A stretch of 64,000 nucleotides of DNA, taken from contig CM069605.1 of the NCBI GenBank assembly GCA_035771175.1, positions 21,840,288 to 21,904,287 of the forward strand. Reading direction: 5' to 3'. Of this stretch, positions 1-13,700 are shown in pieces. The stretch comes from Paratinospora sagittata. Taxonomy: Eukaryota > Streptophyta > Magnoliopsida > Ranunculales > Menispermaceae. Numbering within the stretch: position 1 is the first letter of the stretch; every line of letters starts with the position of its first letter. The translations under genes and the position numbers were made by a program. The notes under the pieces are model-generated. The model did no database searches. It was not told the DNA's origin and worked only from the letters and a program-made list of their open reading frames with translations.

Positions 1-1
1 A

Positions 2-2497
2 CATTATGAGTTCCTTGTGATGCCATTTGGTGTGACTAGATCACCGGCGATGTTCATGGACCTGATGCAGAGGGTCTTTAGGCATTATCTGGATAAGTTT
101 GTCATCGTCTTCAGTGATGACATATTGGTGTATTCCAAGACTCAGGCTGAGCATGAAGAACACCTTAGAGTGACCTTGCAAACTCTGAGAGAGCATAGGC
201 TATATGCAAAGCTGAGCAAGTGCGAGTTTTGGATCACCGAAGTGAAGTTCTTAGGTCATGTGGTGAGTTCTGAGGGGATTTCAGTTGATCCGTCTAAGGT
301 TGAAGCCATTATCAGTTGGCCTAGGCCTACCACAGTGACCGAGATCAGAAGCTTTCTTGGGTTAGCTGGTTAGTATAGGAGATTCGTTCAGGGATTCTCT
401 AAGATAGCTACGCCTATGACTAGGCTCACCCAGAAAGATGTGTCCTTTGTATGGACCGAGGAGTGTGAGAATGCCTTTTTAGAGCTGAAGAAAAGATTGA
501 CATTTACGCCAGTGTTGATTTTGCCAGAGCCTGATCAGGAGTTGGTTATTTATACTGATGCCTCTCGTATCGGCTTGGGTTGCGTGTTGATGCAGAAGGA
601 TAGGGTCATTGCTTATGCATCGAGGCAGTTGAAGGTGCATGAAAAGAACTACCCTGTTCATGACTTAGAACTGGCCGCAATAGTTTTTGCTTTGAAGATT
701 TGGAGGCATTATCTCTATGGTGAGAGATTCACTTTGTATTCTGACCATAAATGCCTCAAGTACTTGTTCTCTCAGAAGGAATTGAACATGAGGCAGAGAA
801 GGTGGTTAGAGCTCCTCAAAGACTATGATTTTACATTGGAATACCACCCAGGTAAAGCCAATGTAGTGGCTGATGCGTTGAGCAGGAAGCGGGTAGAGAC
901 AGTTATGGTAGCACGCCAGATGTCTCATGAGTGGAGACTACTTGAGGCGGCTACGTTTATGAGTATATGTGCTACCCCTTCAGATCCAGATTGCGATATG
1001 TGCTCAAATGAGAGCTCAGCCTACACAAGTCCAGGAGGTAATTGACCAACAGAGACTTGACGTTGATTATGGGATGTACAAGTCTTGGGCTGAGAGCATT
1101 GATTTTACTGATTGGAACTTGTCATCTGATGGTGCCTTGAGATTTAGGGGACGTTTATGGGTTCCCGCAGATCCACGACTCAGACAGAGTGTTCTCCAAG
1201 AGGCTCACAGATCTCATTATGCTATTCATCCTGGCGGAACCAAGATGTATCATGATATGAAAAGAATGTATTGGTGGCCCGACATGAAGAGAGAGATAGC
1301 GCAGTTCATTCAGAGGTGTGAGATCTGTCAAAGAGTCAAAGCTGAGCATCTGAGGCCTGGAGGACAGATGCAACCGGTTGCCATTCCTGAGTGGAAATGG
1401 GAGCACGTCACTATGGACTTTGTTGTGGGATTACCCAACACCCCGAGGAGACATAATGATGTTTGGGTTATTATTGATCGCTTGACCAAGTCCGCTCACT
1501 TTCTACCGGTGAACACTAGGGATTCTATGGACAAGCTGAGCAGACTCTATATGCAGGAGATAGTCAGATCACATGGAGTGCCAGTTTCGATTGTGTCAGA
1601 TAGGGAGCCGAGGTTTACATCGGTATTCTGGCAGGGGTTGCAGAGGCAGCTCGACACTAGACTAGATCTCAGTACCGCTTTTCATCCCCAGACGGATGGC
1701 TAGTCTGAGAGGTTGATATCGATTTTAGAGGATATGCTTCGAGCTTGTGTCCTTGGTCCAGTGGTAACTGGGAGGAGTACATACATCTGTGTGAGTTCGC
1801 GTACAACAACAGCTATCAGTCCAGTATTGGCATGGCTCCTTTTGAGGCATTGTATGGTCGACCCTGTAGATCTCCGATCTCTTGGACAGAGGTAGGGGAT
1901 GTTGCGGTGATGGGACCAGAGTTTGTACAAGAACACACAGAGAAGATTAAGAGGATCAAGCATAATATGGAAGTAGCCCAAGACAGGCAGAAGAGTTACA
2001 TTGATGCCAAGCGGAAGACCGTAGAGTTCGAGGTGGGTGACCAAATTTTATTGAAGGTCTCACCTCAGAAGGGCCAAACTAGATTTGGGATAAAAGGCAA
2101 GCTCGCTTCGAGATTTATTGGGCCGTTCGAGGTTTTAGAACGAAATGGCCCCGTCGCTTACCGATTAGCCTTGCCACCTCAGTTAGCAGCAGTCCACAAT
2201 GTCTTTCATGTGTCAATGCTGAGAATGTACAAGAGTGATTTTGATCACGTCTTGGACTGGAGGAACATTGAACTGTGGCAGGATGAGACTTATGATAAGG
2301 AACCTATTCAGATACTTCACCGAAAGGTCCAGAGGTTACGTAACCGCGAGATTCCAATGGTTAAGGTAAGATGGCAGTTCCATGGCGAGGAGCAGGTTAC
2401 TTGAGAGCGTGAGGACTACATGATGGAGCACTTTGCCGAGTTCATGGGCTTAGGTAATTTCTTAACCTTAAAACTACAAGGACGAAGTTCATTCTAA
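2..2497 (+). pseudogene. pol: Ty3/gypsy (Tekay/Del-type) pol pseudogene, 3' part: RT, RNase H, integrase, chromodomain-like tail
   Basis: The start lies outside the window. Seen in order: the end of reverse transcriptase, with the catalytic FSDD at 110-121. RNase H follows, with its acidic residues at 557 (D in TDAS), 668 (E), 743 (D in YSDH) and 872 (D in ADALS). The integrase zinc-binding segment has CEIC at 1317-1328, and the integrase core has D at 1416, D at 1599 and E at 1707 (D,D-35-E spacing kept). A GPF motif lies at 2120-2128. A chromodomain-like tail ends at TAA 2495-2497. Damage: TAG at 371-373 (replacing Tyr in the LAGYYRRF-type motif), TAG at 1701-1703 (where Gln is expected, two codons before the catalytic Glu), and TGA at 2402-2404 (where Trp is expected). 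There is one frameshift at about 970-1000 and another at about 1740-1760. Two of the stops fit C-to-T or G-to-A changes, as expected for methylated DNA. The copy cannot encode a working polyprotein. Clade assignment to Tekay/Del rests on the chromodomain tail and long LTRs and is inferred. Confidence 0.93.
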
Positions 2498-2508
2498 GGT
2501 GGGTGTGA
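2496..2508 (+). other. polypurine tract of the Ty3/gypsy element
   Basis: A G-rich purine stretch (AAGGTGGGTG and following) lies directly between the pol stop and the LTR start at TGTAACG. This is where plus-strand DNA synthesis is primed in LTR retrotransposons. It is slightly degenerate, with T residues inside the run. Confidence 0.7.
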
Positions 2509-4265
2509 TGTAACGCCCCGGAAATTATTTCATCTAGCCCATAACCCAATTACACTTTGCCCAAACTCTATGAGTTGCCTTGATATGTTTGGTGTTTGTT
2601 TTATGGTTGTTTAATGTTTGTATAGTTGATGCTTGATAATGTATATAAATATGTGTATCATAAATTTTATATGGGTCATGTTTAATTAAAGTATAATGCA
2701 TATGTTATTATTTATGCATGGGCCCATTAAACCATGAATTGATATGGGTTAGGATTGATTGAATAAAAGGATAAATGAGAATGAAAATTTGGTGTATTAA
2801 ATGGATTGAACATTTAAAATACATGGAAGCATGAGATTGGTTAAAGCACATGTGGTTGGTATGAGTAGTATGAGACCAACACATGTGAAGGTTGGTGCAT
2901 GAAAGTAGACAAGTGTCCCATGCCCACTTCTCTTCTTCAAGGAAGTGCTAGAATGAATGGAGGGAATCAAGGAGAGAATCGAGGAGGGAATCAAGGAAGT
3001 GCTAGAAAGAGGTGAGTGGAGAGAAAGGAAAAAAAATAAAAGAAAAGAAGAGAAAGGAAAGAAGAAGAGAAAGAAAAAGGGAGTTGCAGGAAGAAGATTT
3101 CTGCGACGTTTTCATCAAAGAATGGATCTTTGGGATATATGGTCCTATTGATCTCAACATTTGTCAGCAAGTTTGTAGCTTATGGTTATTCATTCTGGTC
3201 GGTGGAGATCTTGATTAGAGGTTTATTCTGAGAGATCTAACCTCTCAAACAAAGCTGGTCGGAAAGTCTAGATTTCTCGTGTCGTTTCGCTCAAACTTGT
3301 AGATCTCCTCAATCTACTGTTGGATGGATATCAAATTTGGGTATGTAGTTTATAACTGATATTTCTGTATCTTGAACGGTGGAGATGTTTATGCGTTAGG
3401 TATTTTGTGTGATATAGTCATCTGAGTTTGAGTATTTGGAGCAGGAAAGGAGAAATTGTCTGATTAGAGACTTGTTCATCAAAGATACTTATCTTTTCGG
3501 TCCACCGTTGGATTGGGCTTATATTTGGACAGAAGGTTTGCTTCTTCAAATACTTCAATCTGTACGGTTGATTTTGTGATTACATATTTCTGTTGGTAGA
3601 TTGATACGTCTGAACAGAATATTAAATGAAGAATTGGTAGGGTTGCTTGTATTAGACCTAAATTTAGAATATGAACTTAGACCTTTCCAAATAGCTTGCA
3701 TGTCAACTATGTTGACCTAGTTGCCATTGTTGATGAACCCATGATGCAAAATCAGTGATATACATGGCTGAACATGGTGACCTAGTGTAAATCAGCAATA
3801 TGGCCTAAGTATGAAAATTTTCATATTTTGGGGCTTTTGATGCTTTTGGCCTAGAATCATTGAATTGATGCAACTTATGTTTAATTAAACATGATTAGGG
3901 TTGATTATGCTACTGATTTGGTGGTTGTGACCATATCATGGGTTAGGCCTACTTGTGATCAAGTGACCCAATTTGGGCATGTTTATGCCTAAGGAATTGA
4001 AAATCAATATTTTTGATTAATAGAATGGTTTATGAATGAGAACTATGCATTAGAGGCTTGTGATTTGAGTTGAATGATGAGATTAGATGGGATTTAGGCC
4101 TATTGTTTATGTGTGGGCTGATTTAGGGTTGATGTGTAATGTCTATATGATTGAGCATAGAAATTGATGTATGGTAGGATATTGATGTATGTTTCAGGAT
4201 CTTGATTGGGTTGATTCGGTTTGGTGGTCGTGTGTGGTTAAATACTCTCGCGAGGCTTGGTTGTG
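2509..4265 (+). mobile_element. 3' LTR of the Ty3/gypsy element (LTR family 1), truncated at its 3' end
   Basis: It begins TGTAACGCCCCGG right after the polypurine tract. It aligns along its length with the solo LTR at 25395-27925, up to the shared block ending CGAGGCTTGGTTGTG. The last ~1 kb of the LTR is missing, and after 4265 the sequence runs into the palindrome at 4283. Compared with the solo LTR it keeps an extra ~700-bp internal block (about 3325-4030) and has only one copy of the 61-bp motif that is expanded there. It contains a GA-rich tract at about 3010-3085. Short open frames inside (for example 2957-3218) follow this low-complexity tract and are not genes. The 4266-4282 stretch is unassigned. 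Confidence 0.88.
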
Positions 4266-4282
4266 GTTACATAAGGCCTTTT

Positions 4283-4747
4283 TGTCATGCCCTGACCGCA
4301 GCCAGAACGCGGGCGCACCACCGCAGTGGAGAACGCCAGCCCCGTATCTCACAATATTGTCATATCGCCATGTAGCAACCCAACCGCAGCTGGTCTACAT
4401 CGAAACGATTATTTGTCTGCCACTATTCATGAATAGTACAGGGCCTCCCTAATAATCGAGCTCAAGACCTCCCTTAAGGAGTTAGATTTCGCATTCCTAG
4501 TAACCATTGAGCCAATGGTTCAGTGGCTACTAGGAATGCGAAATCTAACTTCTTAAGGGAGGTCTTGAGCTCGATTCCTAGGGAGGCCCTGCACTATTCA
4601 TGAATAGTGGCAGACAAATAATCGTTTCGATGTAGACCAGCTGCGGTTGGGTTGCTACATGGCTATATGACAATATTGTGAGATACGGGGCTGGCGTTCT
4701 CCACTGCGGTGTTGCGCCTGCGTTCTGGCTGCGGTCAGGGTGTGACA
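4283..4747. repeat. 465-bp near-perfect palindrome (inverted duplication with SINE-like arm)
   Basis: Two arms of ~225 bp are reverse complements of each other with few mismatches, meeting near 4511 at CCATTG-AGC-CAATGG. The outer ends read TGTCA and TGACA. The right arm contains a Pol III A-box-like TGGTTCAGTGG (4516-4526) and a B-box-like GAGCTCGATTCC (4567-4578) about 40 bp apart, as in tRNA-derived SINE heads. In the left arm the B-box equivalent is degraded (GATTATT instead of GATTCC). Open frames of ~60 codons at 4283-4452 and 4578-4747 have nearly the same product because they are the same sequence inverted; they are not genes. It may be a head-to-head SINE pair or a foldback element. 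It joins the LTR fragment to the satellite array with no clear target duplication. Confidence 0.85.
4516..4578 (+). promoter_or_regulatory. possible Pol III internal promoter (A box and B box)
   Basis: TGGTTCAGTGG (4516-4526) and GAGCTCGATTCC (4567-4578) match the A- and B-box pattern of tRNA-derived SINEs in sequence, order and spacing. There is no tRNA cloverleaf and no poly(T) stop was identified, so this is a motif match only. Confidence 0.4.
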
Positions 4748-4750
4748 ATT

Positions 4751-7700
4751 CCCGATTGACAAACACGGCAACGATACATCAAGAATACGAATGCTGATGA
4801 GAAGTGTTCTACAACACTCTCAACAATATTAAGTCTACAATATTGAATGAATTAACACTACGATTCCAACCACAATGATTTAAATGATGCAATGTGTTGA
4901 AAACATTTTTCTTAAATATGTAATTCATTCAAATATATATGATATGAAATCAAGAATCGAATGTGCACACGTATCTAGATATTGATTTTAACAATGATAT
5001 GTTTAAAGCACAAGAATCAATATATAATGATGATTAAAACTTGACGATTCTAAAAGTATAAATGATTAAGATCAAGAATCAAACAAACCAAGTGTTGATT
5101 TATGAAGTCGATTCAATATAGTATAACTTTAACACATGAATCGATACCACAAGATATTTATGAAACCACTAAACAAGATACTGTGATATGACGATCAAAA
5201 AGGGTTTCACAAACACTATTCAAAATGAAATCAATTTTAAAGATATATGAAATTTTGGTCATTAAGCATAAGTGGAGTAAATAGGTTATCACCTATGTCA
5301 CATTCAATGGTGTTGACCATTTTGATCTTTGGCACAAGGATGTTAAGCTTTAAATCATGAGCATCCGCTCTGATACCACTTGCTAGCCCAGTATTATAGT
5401 CCAAGAAGGGGGTAAATTTTTTTTGCAGATTTTTGCGTTACCTTTCGGTTAATATAGTTAAACAGATAAAGTGCACAATAGGAAACATTCAAATAAAAAA
5501 ATGTAGAAAAGATAAATGGACACAGAGATTTAGAGTGGTACAGTTCTCCTTGAACCTATGTCCACTACTTAATCTCTACGATCAAGATTTTACAATACAC
5601 AATTGTCTAGTCAACTTACGGGCGTGACTAGAAGTCGTATACAAAAGCCAACACAAAGGCTTGGCTCAAAGCCTCACACTAACCAATGTAAGGGCTTGGT
5701 TAGAAAGCCATATTCGAGCCTATAGAAGGGCTTGTCTAGAAAGTCACACTATAACCAACTTACGGGTGTGGTTGCGAGCTATACAATAGTATGGTATATT
5801 CCCGATTGACAAACACGTCAACGATACATCAAGATTACGAATGTTGATAAGAAGTGTTCTACAACACTCTCAACAATATTAAGTTTACAATATTGAATGA
5901 ATTAACACTACTATTCCAACCACAATGATTTAAATGATGCAATGTGTTGGAATAACTTTTCCCAAATATGCAATCCATTCAAATATATATGATATGAACT
6001 CAAGAATCAAATGTGCACACGTATCTAGATATTGATTCTAACAATGAGATGTTTAAAGCACAAGCATCAATATATCATGATGATTAAACCTTGACGATTC
6101 TAAAAGTGTAAATGATTAAAATCAAGAATCAAACAAACCAAGTGTTGATTTATGAAATCGATTCAAAATAGTATAACTTTAACACATGAATCGATATAAC
6201 AAGATATTTATGAAACCACTAAACAAGATACTATGATATGACGATCAAAAAGGGTTTCACAAGCACTATTCAAAACGAAATAAATTTTCAAGATATATGA
6301 AATTTTGGTCATTAAGCATAAGTGGAGTAAATAGGTTATCACCTAAGTCAAATTCTATGGAGTTGACCGTTTTGATCTTTGGCTGAAGGATGTTAAGCCT
6401 TAAATCATGAGCATCCGCTCTGAGACCACTTGTTAGCCTAGTATTGTAGTCCAAGAAGGGGGTTAAATTGGACTTGACAGGTTTTTGCGTTACCTTTCGG
6501 TTAATATAGTTAAACAGATATAGTGCACGATAAGGTAACAATTAAAATAAAACAAATGTAGGAAACATAAATGGACACAGAGATTTAGAGTGGTACAGTT
6601 CTCCTTGAACCTATGTCCACTACCTAATCAGTGCGATCAAGATTTTACGATAAAATATTGGCTCGTCAACTTACGGGTGGGACTAGAAGTCGTATACAAA
6701 AGCCAGCACAAAGGCTTGGCTCAAAGCCTTACACTAACCAACATAAGGGCTTCGTTATCAAGCCACACACGCTTACCTACACATGGGCTCGGTTAGCAAG
6801 CCATATTCTATACTACACAAGGGCTTGCCTAGAAAGTCACACTATAACCGACATACGGGTGTGGTTACGAGCTATACAATAGTATGGTATATTTTGACAA
6901 ACACGTCAACGATACATCAATATTACGAATGTTGATGAGAAGTGTTCTACAACACTCTCAACAATATTAAGTTTACAATATTGAATGAATTAACACTACT
7001 ATTCCAACCACAATGATTTAAATGATGCAATTTGTTGAAATAACTTTTCTCAAATATGCAATCCATTCAAATATATATGATATGAACTAAAGAATCGAAT
7101 GTGCACACGTATCTAGATATTGATTCTAACAATGATATGTTTAAAGCACAAGTATCAATATATAATGATGATTAAAACTTGACGATTTTAAAATTTTAAA
7201 TGATTAAGATCAAGAATCAAACAAACCAAGCGTTGATTTATGAAATCGATTCAATATAGTATAACTTTAACACATGAATCGATGCCACAAGATATTTATG
7301 AAACCACTAAACAAGATACTGTGATATGACAATCAGAAAAGGTTTCACAAACACTATTCAAAACCAAATCAATTTTCAAGATATATGAAATTTTGGTCAT
7401 TAAGCACAAGTGGAATAAATAGGTTATCACCTAAGTCAAATTAAATGGTGTTGACCATTTTGATCTTTGGCTCAAGGATGTTAAGCCTTAAATCATGAGC
7501 ATCCGCTCAGATACCCCTTGCTAGCCCAGTATTGTAGTCCTAGAGGGGGACTAAATTGGACTAGGCAGATTTTTACGTCACCTTTCGGTTAATATAGTTA
7601 AACAGATAGAGTGCACAATAGGTAACAATCAAAATAAAAAAAATGTAAGAAAGATAAATGGAAACAAAGATTTAGAGTGGTACAATTCTCCTTCAACCTA

Positions 7701-10700
7701 TGTCCACTACCTAATCACTGCGACCAAGATTTTACAATACATTTTTGGCTAGTCAACTTACGGGCGTGACTAAAAGTCGTATACAAAAGCCAGCACAAAG
7801 GCTTGGCTCAAAGCCTTACACTAACCAATATAAAGGCTTGGTTAGAAAGCCACACACGCTTACCTACACAAGGGCTTGGTTAGAAAGCCATATTTTAGCC
7901 TACACAAGAGCTTGACTAGAAAGTCACACTATAACCAACTTACGGGTGTGGTTACGAGCTATACAATAGTATGGTATATTCCCGATTGACAAACACGCAA
8001 CGATACATCAAGATTACAAATGCTGATGAGAAGTGTTCAACAACACACACAACAATATTAAGTTTACAATATTGAATGAATTAACACAACTATTCCAACC
8101 ACAATGATGTAAATGATGCAATGTGTTGAAATAACTTTTCTCAAATATGCAATCCATTCAAATATATATGATATGAACTCAAGAGATATTGATTCTAACA
8201 ATGATATGTTTAAAGCACAAGAATCAATATATAATGATCATTAAAACTTGACGATTCTAAAAGTGTAAATGATTTAGATCAAGAATCAAACAAACCAAGT
8301 GTTGATTTATGAAATCGATTCAATATAGTATAACTTTAACACATGAATCGATGCCACAAGATATTTATGACACCACTAAACAAGATACTGTGATATGACG
8401 ATAAAAAAGGGTTTAACAAGCCCTATTTAAAACGAAATCAATTTTCAAGATATATGAAATTTTGGTCATTTAGCATAAGTAGAGAAAATGGGTTACCACC
8501 TAAGTCAAATTCTATGGTGTTGACCATTTTGATCTTTGGCTCAAGGATGTTAAGCCTTGAGTCATGAACATCCGCTTAGATACCACTTGCTAACCCAGTA
8601 TTGTAGTCCTTGAGGGGGACTAAATTGGAGTTGGCAGATTTTTACGTTACCTTTCGGTTAATATAGTTAAAAAGATATAGTGCACAATAGGTAACAATCA
8701 AAATAAAAAAAATGTAAGAAAGATAAATGGACACAGAAATTTAGAGTGGTACAATTCTCCTTCAACCTATGACCACTACCTAATCACTGCGATCAAGATT
8801 TTACAATACATTATTGGCTAGTCAACTTACGGGCATGACTAGAAGTCGTATACAAAAGCCAGCACAAAGGCTTGGCTCAAAGCCTTGCACTAACCAACAT
8901 AAGGGCTTGGTTAGAAAGCCACACACGATTACCTACACAAGGGCTCGGTTAGCAAGCCATATTCTAGACTACACAAGGGCTTGCCTAGAAAGTCACACTA
9001 TAACCGACTTACGGGTGTTGTTACGAGCTATACAATAGTATGGTATATTCCCGATTGAAAAACACGTCAACGATACATCAAGATTACGAATGTTGATGAG
9101 AAGTGTTCTACAACACTCTCAACAATATTAAGTTTACAATATTGAATGAATTAACACTACTATTCCAGTCACAATGATTTAAATGATGCAATTTGTTGAA
9201 ATAACTTTACCCAAATATGCAATCCATTCAAATATATATGATAAGAACTCAAGAATCGAATGTGCACACTTATCTAGATATTGATTCTAACGATGATATG
9301 TTTAAAGCACAAGAATCAATATATAATGATGATTAAAACTTGACGAGTTTTAAATTTTAAATGATTAAGATCAAGAATCAAACAAACCAAGTGTTGATTT
9401 ATGTCATCGATTCAATATAGTATAACTTTAACCTATGAATCGATACAACAAGATATTTATGAAACCACTAAACAAGATATTTTGATATGACGATCAAAAA
9501 GGGTTTCAAAAGCACTATTCAAAACGAAATAAATTTTCAAGATATATGAAATTTTGGTCATTAAGCATAAGTGGAGTAAATAGGTTATCACCTAAGTCAA
9601 ATTCAATGGTGTTGACCATTTTGATCTTTCGCTCAAGGATGTTAAGCCTTAAATCATGGGCATCCACTCCAATACCACTTGCTAGCCCAGTATTGTAGTC
9701 CTATAGGGGGACTAAATTGGACTTCGAAGATTTTTACGTTACCTTTCGGTTAATATAGTTAAACAGATAGAGCGCACAATAGGTAACAATAAAAATAAAA
9801 AAAATGCAAGAAAGATAAATGGAAAGAGAGATTTAGAGTGGTACAATTCTCCTTGAACCTATGTCCACTACCTAATCACTGCGATCAAGATTTTGCAATA
9901 CATTATTGGCTAGTCAACTTACGGGCGTGACTAGAAGTCGTGTACAAAAGCCAGCACAAAGGCTTGGCTCAAAGCCTTACACTAACCAACATAAAGGCTT
10001 GGTTAGAAAGCCACACACGCTTACCTACACAAGGGCTTGATTAGAAAGGCATATTTTAGCCTACACAAGAGCTTGACTAGAAAGTCACACTATAACCAAC
10101 TTACGGGTGTGGTTATGAGCTATACAATAGTATGGTATATTCCCGATTGACAAACACGTAACGATACATCAAGATTACGAATGCTGATGAGAAGTGTTCT
10201 ACAACACACACAACAATATTAAGTTTACAATATTGAATGAATTAATACTACTATTCCAGCCACAATGATGTAAATGATGCAATGTGTTGAAATAACTTTT
10301 CTCAAATATGAATCCATTCAAATATATATGATATGAACTCAAGAATCGAATGTGCACACGTATCTAGATATTGATTCTAACAATGATACGTCTAAAGCAC
10401 AAGAATCAATATATAATGATGATTAAAACTTGACCATTCTAAAAGTGTAAATGATTAAGATCAAGAGTCAAACAAACCAAGTGTTGATTGATGAAATCGA
10501 TTCAATATAGTATAACTTTAACACATGAATCGGTGCCACAGGATATTTATGAAACCACTAAACAAGATACTGTGATATGACGATCAAAAAGGGTTCCACA
10601 AGCACTATTCAAAATGAAATCAATTTTCAAGATATATGAAATTTTGGTCATTAAGCTTAAGTGGAGTAAATAGGTTATCACCTAAGTCAAATTAAATGGT

Positions 10701-13700
10701 GTTGACCATTTTGATCTTTGGCTCAAAGATGTTAAGCCTTAAATCATGAGCATCCGCTCAGATACCACTTGCTAGCCCAGTATTGTAGTCCTAGAGGGGG
10801 ACTAAATTGGACTTGGCAGATTTTTACATTACCTTTCGGTTAATATAGTTAACCAGATATAGTGCACAATATGTAACAATCAAAATAAAAAAAATGTAAG
10901 AAAGATAAATGCACACAGAGATTTAGAATGGTACAATTCTCCTTGAACCTATGTCCATTACCTAATCACTGCGATCAAGATTTTACAATACATTACTGGC
11001 TAGTCAACTTATGGGCGTGACTAGAAGTCGTATACAAAAGCCAGCACAAAGGCTTGGCTCAAAGCCTTACACTAACCAACATAAGAGCTTGGTTAGAAAG
11101 CCACACACGCTTACCTACACAAGGGCTCGGTTAGAAAGCCATATTTTAGCCTACACAAGAGCTTGACTAGAACGTCGCACTTTAACCAACTTACGGGTGT
11201 GGTTACGAGCTATACAATAGTATGGTATATTCCCGATTGACAAACACGCAACGATACATCAAGATTACGAATGCTGATGAGAAGTGTTCTACAACACACA
11301 CAACAATATTAAGTTTACAATATTGAATGAATTAACACTACTATTCCAACCACAATGATGTAAATGATGCAATGTGTTGAAATAACTTTTCTCAAATATG
11401 CAATCCATTCAAATATATATGATATGAACTCAAGAATCGAATGTGCACACGTATCTAGATATTGATTCTAACAATGATATGTTTAAAACACAAGAATCAA
11501 TATATAATGATGATCAAAACTTGATGATTCTAAAAGTGTAAATGATTAAGATCAAGAATCAAACAAACCAAGTGTTGATTTATGAAATCGATTCAATATA
11601 GTATAACTTTATCACATGAATCGATGCCACAAGTTATTTATGACACCGCTAAACATGATACTGTGATATGACGATAAAAAAGGGTTTCACAAGCACTATT
11701 CAAAACGAAATCAATTTTCAAGATATATGAAATTTTGGCCATTAAGCATAAGTGGAGAAAATAGGTTACCACCTAAGTCAAATTCTATGGTGTTGACCAT
11801 TTTGATCTTTGGCTCAAGGATGTCAAGCCTTAAATCATGAGCATCCGCTCAGATACCACTTGCTAGCCCAGTATTGTAGTCCTAGAGGGGGACTAAATTG
11901 GACTTGGCAGATTTTTACGTTACCTTTCGGTTAATATAGTTAAACAGATATAGTGCACAATAGGTAACAATCAAAATAAAAAAATTGTAAGAAAGATAAA
12001 TGGACACTGAAACTTAGAGTGGTACAATTCTCCTTGAACCTATGTCCACTACCTAATCAATGCGATCAAGATTTTACAATACATTATTGGCTAGTCAACT
12101 TACGGGCGTGACTAGAAGTCGTATATAAAAGCCAGCACAAAGGCTTGGCTCAAAGCCTTACACTAACCAACATAAGGGCTTGGTTAGAAAGCCACACACA
12201 CTTACCTACACAAGGGCTCGGTTAGCAAGCCATATTCTAGACTACACAAGGGCTTCCCTAGAAAGTCACACTATAACCGACTTACGGGTGTGGTTACGAG
12301 CTATACAATAGTATGGTATATTCCCGATTGACAAACACGTCAACGATACATCAAGAGTACGAATGTTGATGAGAAGTGTTCTACAACACTCTCAACAATA
12401 TTAAGTTTAAAATATTGAATGAATTAACATTACTATTCCAACCACAATGATTTAAATGATGCAATTTGTTGAAATAACTTTTCTCAAATATGCAATCCAT
12501 TCAAATATATACGATATCAACTCAAGAATCGAATGTGCACACGTTTCTAGATATTGATGCTAACGATGATATGTTTAAAGCACAAGAATCAATATATAAT
12601 GATGATTATTACTTAACGATTTTAAAATTTAAATGATTAAGATCAAGAATCAAACAAACCAAGTGTTGATTTATGTCATAGATTCAATATAGTGTAACTT
12701 TAACCCATGAATCGATACAACAAGATATTTATGAAACCACTAAACAAGATGTTGTGATATGACGATCAAAAAGGGTTTCACAAGCACTATTCAAAACGAA
12801 ATCAATTTCAAGATATATGAAATTTTGGTCATTAAGCATAAGTGGAGTAAATAGGTTATCACCTAAGTCAAATTCTATGGTGTTGACCATTTTGATATTT
12901 GGCTCAAGGATGTTAAGCCTTAAATCATGAGCATCCGCTCTAATACCACTTGCTAGCCCAATATTATAGTCCTAGAGGGGGGCTAAATTGGACTTGACAG
13001 ATTTTAACGTTACCTTTCCGTTAATATAGTTAAACAGATATAGTGCACAATAGGTAACAATCAAAATAAAAAAAAATGTAGGAAAAATAAATGGACACAG
13101 ACAGTTAGAGTGGTACAATTCTCCTTGAACCTATGTCCACTTCCTAATCACGGCAATCAAGATTTTACAATACACTATTGGCTAGTCAACTTAGGGGGTG
13201 ACTAGACGTCGTATACAAAAGCCAGCACAAAGGCTTGGCTCAAAGCCTTACACTAACCAACATAACGGCTTGGTTAGAAAGCCACACAGGCTTACCTACA
13301 CAAGGGCTCGGTTAAAAAGCCATATTCTAGACTACACAAGGGCTTGCCTAGAAAGTCACACTATAACCGACTTACGGGTGTGGATACGAGCTATACAATA
13401 ATATGGTATATTCCCGATTGACAAACACGTCAACGATACATCAAGATTACGAATGCTGATGAGAAGTGTTCTATAACACTCTCAACAATATTAAGTTTAC
13501 AATATTAAATGAATTAACGCGATTATTCCAATCACAATGATTTAAATGATGCAACGTGTTGAAATAACTTTTCTCAAACATGCAACCCATTCAAATATAT
13601 ATGACATGAACTCAAGAATCGAATGTGCACACGTATCTAGATATTGATTCTAACATTGATATGTTTAAAGCACAAGAATCAAAATATAATCATGATTAAA

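Noticed and set aside
4189..4452. 87-codon frame running from the LTR into the palindrome
   Set aside because: It crosses the junction between two unrelated repeats, and its second half is repeated by the inverted arm.
4283..4747. The palindrome as a complete 465-bp LTR (it starts TG and ends CA)
   Set aside because: LTRs are not palindromic over their full length and no target duplication is seen at its edges.
5367..5378. GCTCTGATACCA on the + strand as the 3' end of a tRNA gene
   Set aside because: There is no cloverleaf upstream. The 12-mer is explained as a primer-binding site on the minus strand.
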